Part shown: positions 62,461-64,000 of the stretch, in pieces | How the letters are laid out: every line of letters starts with the position of its first letter | Position numbering within the stretch: the first letter of the stretch is position 1 | NCBI GenBank assembly: GCA_029964075.1 | Contig: CM057129.1 | Location: 26,217,430-26,281,429 of the forward strand | DNA from: Patiria pectinifera | Lineage: Eukaryota > Echinodermata > Asteroidea > Valvatida > Asterinidae | DNA length: 64,000 nucleotides | Direction: 5' to 3' | Program-made: the position numbers and the translations under genes | The notes under the pieces: model-generated | Told to the model about the DNA's origin: nothing | What the model saw: only the letters and a program-made list of their open reading frames with translations | Database searches by the model: none

Positions 62461-64000
62461 CATTAAACACGCAATGTTGGAACATTGTAAATATTGTGGT
62501 TTTCTGAATGTCAAAATTGGATAAAGTCGCTTATGTGTAAATTGGCCTTAAAATAATATTTGGGCCTACAACATTTGCTTTTGGTGTGATTTTCATAAAT
62601 GGGAGGATTTTGCAGTTAGTATTTTATTGCAAATATTGTTACCATGACCTGTCCAAAGTGTTGTGTTCATACAGACTCTTGGTTTAACAAGGACAAAATG
62701 CTGAAACATGCATCATTTCTAAATGTTTTATTAAATTCTTTCAAATTAATGCGAGAACATTTTGGGTTTAATATTTGAAACAAATATCCTTTGGCATCCA
62801 AGTCACCACTAGATGGCGTAATACCTAATTTTGTCCAACAATTTAAAAACAAATTCAACTAATTTGGGCACACTTGAAGTACGTTTGGTCATTTTATGAA
62901 TGCTTTAAAGCAAGGACTGTCATAAAGTACTTAACAAGTTGAACATTACAAGCGGCGTTTCATGCCTATGGGGCCATAATTTTATTGAATTCCTAGCGTA
63001 CATTGCAGTTGGTCACGTGACTATAAAATTAAGTCTTAAGCAAGTACATGGCAGTTCGGGATGAAGACAACATGTTTTTAATAGAACAAAATGCATATTT
63101 CCATGTGTTTTACCTTTTCATAACATATGAATACCAATGATTTCAAATTATTTGCCAAGGCAACCATGGACATCCACGAGATTTTTTTTTTGTAACATAT
63201 TGACCCCTTTTAAAACGGTAGGAAAAGTCATCAAATGTTATGTCGATCGCCAGAAGCGTTCCGAAGCAGGCGAAGCTATAGGGGAACATTTCTGCCCCCT
63301 GTTCCTGATAGTGTTAAAATAACAAGATATAGAAATCTTCTGAAACACATTTGATAGTTGAAGAACTCACGGGACGAAAATTGTGGAATATATTATGCAT
63401 CGTATTGATCACTGAGCTGAGTCGTGAATAAAATAATCAAGTAAGCTGTAACACATTGGACGGCTTCTTATTCTTTGTGATATTAACTTATCCCACCCTA
63501 AGAGTCAAGCCGAGGACACCAAATGTTTTGTAATATGTGTCAGTCTGCAAAGATGAATGAGAAGGAAAATAACAAACGAGGCTTTATGACCTGAGAGAGG
63601 ATTACAGGAAGAGACGGCGCCAGATCTGGGGTCGAGAGGGGCCAAATAGGGAGGGGTTTTTTTTGAAGCAGAAAAAAATACGGCAGTATAGACCTGCACT
63701 TTGCACATTGTCTTTTCAGTTAATGGCTTGACGATCGCGGTGTAAATGAAGACCCGTACTTTATTATGTATGCAATATGATTTTCCCTCCTATTTTCCAC
63801 TTGGTCAACGATGACCGTTGTGTTGTGCTGTGTTGTCATGGTTACATCAACCACTCACTAAATTGCTGAATATGTTAAAACCCTGTTGTATACCATTAAT
63901 ATGGCAGTATAGTTGCTATTAAAAGTATTAGGCATTGCCTGATGCATTTAGTGCAGAACGGAGAAAGTGCACTGATCATAATTTCAAACGAACCAAGTTT
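62461..64000 (+). repeat. Lectin distal and proximal 5' flank, copy of 25.8-27.0 kb
   Basis: 62500-62660 and 63050-63720 match 25860-25985 and 26050-26720. 63785-64000 matches the lectin 3 promoter and leader (26820-27027), up to AACCAAGTTT. A further lectin gene should start just past the window edge. Confidence 0.8.
63832..63845 (+). promoter_or_regulatory. X-box-like motif of the next lectin
   Basis: GTTGTCATGGTTAC. If the spacing of lectin 3 is kept, the ATG lies about 7 bp beyond the window. Confidence 0.5.

Overview
This is animal nuclear DNA, most likely from an echinoderm or another marine invertebrate deuterostome. The evidence is a split gene, a DAPK1-type exon with a clear splice acceptor, RFX-like promoter motifs, tRNA-derived SINEs, many DNA-transposon MITEs with long poly(G)/poly(C) tracts, and frequent TAGGCCTA-like words. 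The species cannot be fixed from the sequence alone.

Layout. (1) 1-1257 is the last coding exon of a death-associated protein kinase (DAPK1-like). It is followed by several kilobases of AT-rich non-coding sequence with a palindromic pogo-like MITE and a SINE. (2) From about 6.8 kb to beyond the right edge lies a cluster of secreted C-type lectin genes with uninterrupted coding sequences. Orientation changes in blocks: minus (6.9-12.9 kb), plus (23.5-30.1 kb), minus (33.6-55 kb), plus (57.5-64 kb). I count nine intact lectin genes, three 3'-damaged but open genes, one copy with an internal stop, one strongly decayed copy, seven promoterless C-terminal fragments and three 5'-only remnants. (3) A two-exon THAP-domain gene sits at 15.9-17.1 kb inside the cluster. 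(4) The rest is transposon-derived: a non-LTR retrotransposon 3' end, hAT, Harbinger and pogo-like MITEs, SINEs, palindromes and G/C hairpins.

The lectins form two classes by sugar-binding loop: EPN (mannose-type prediction) at 6.9, 23.5, 27.0, 33.7 and 57.5 kb, and QPD (galactose-type prediction) at 39.6, 42.9, 45.2, 49.7, 54.4 and 59.3 kb. The middle of the domain, from LTYDD to the WECEGSQ region, is almost identical in all of them at DNA level. The signal peptide, the loop and the C-terminus differ. Between 39.1 and 55 kb a unit of about 4.4 kb, holding one full QPD lectin, one abutting EPN-type C-terminal fragment and one second-class lectin, is repeated in tandem three times plus a partial fourth. 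Differences between units give clean empty sites for two MITE insertions and show that a loss-of-function deletion was copied with its unit.

Almost every lectin, in both classes, has an RFX X-box-like motif 151-177 bp upstream of its ATG, and several have a TATA box about 80-100 bp upstream. This suggests shared regulation of the whole array. The likely job is secreted carbohydrate recognition, perhaps in immunity; that is an inference from family and architecture.
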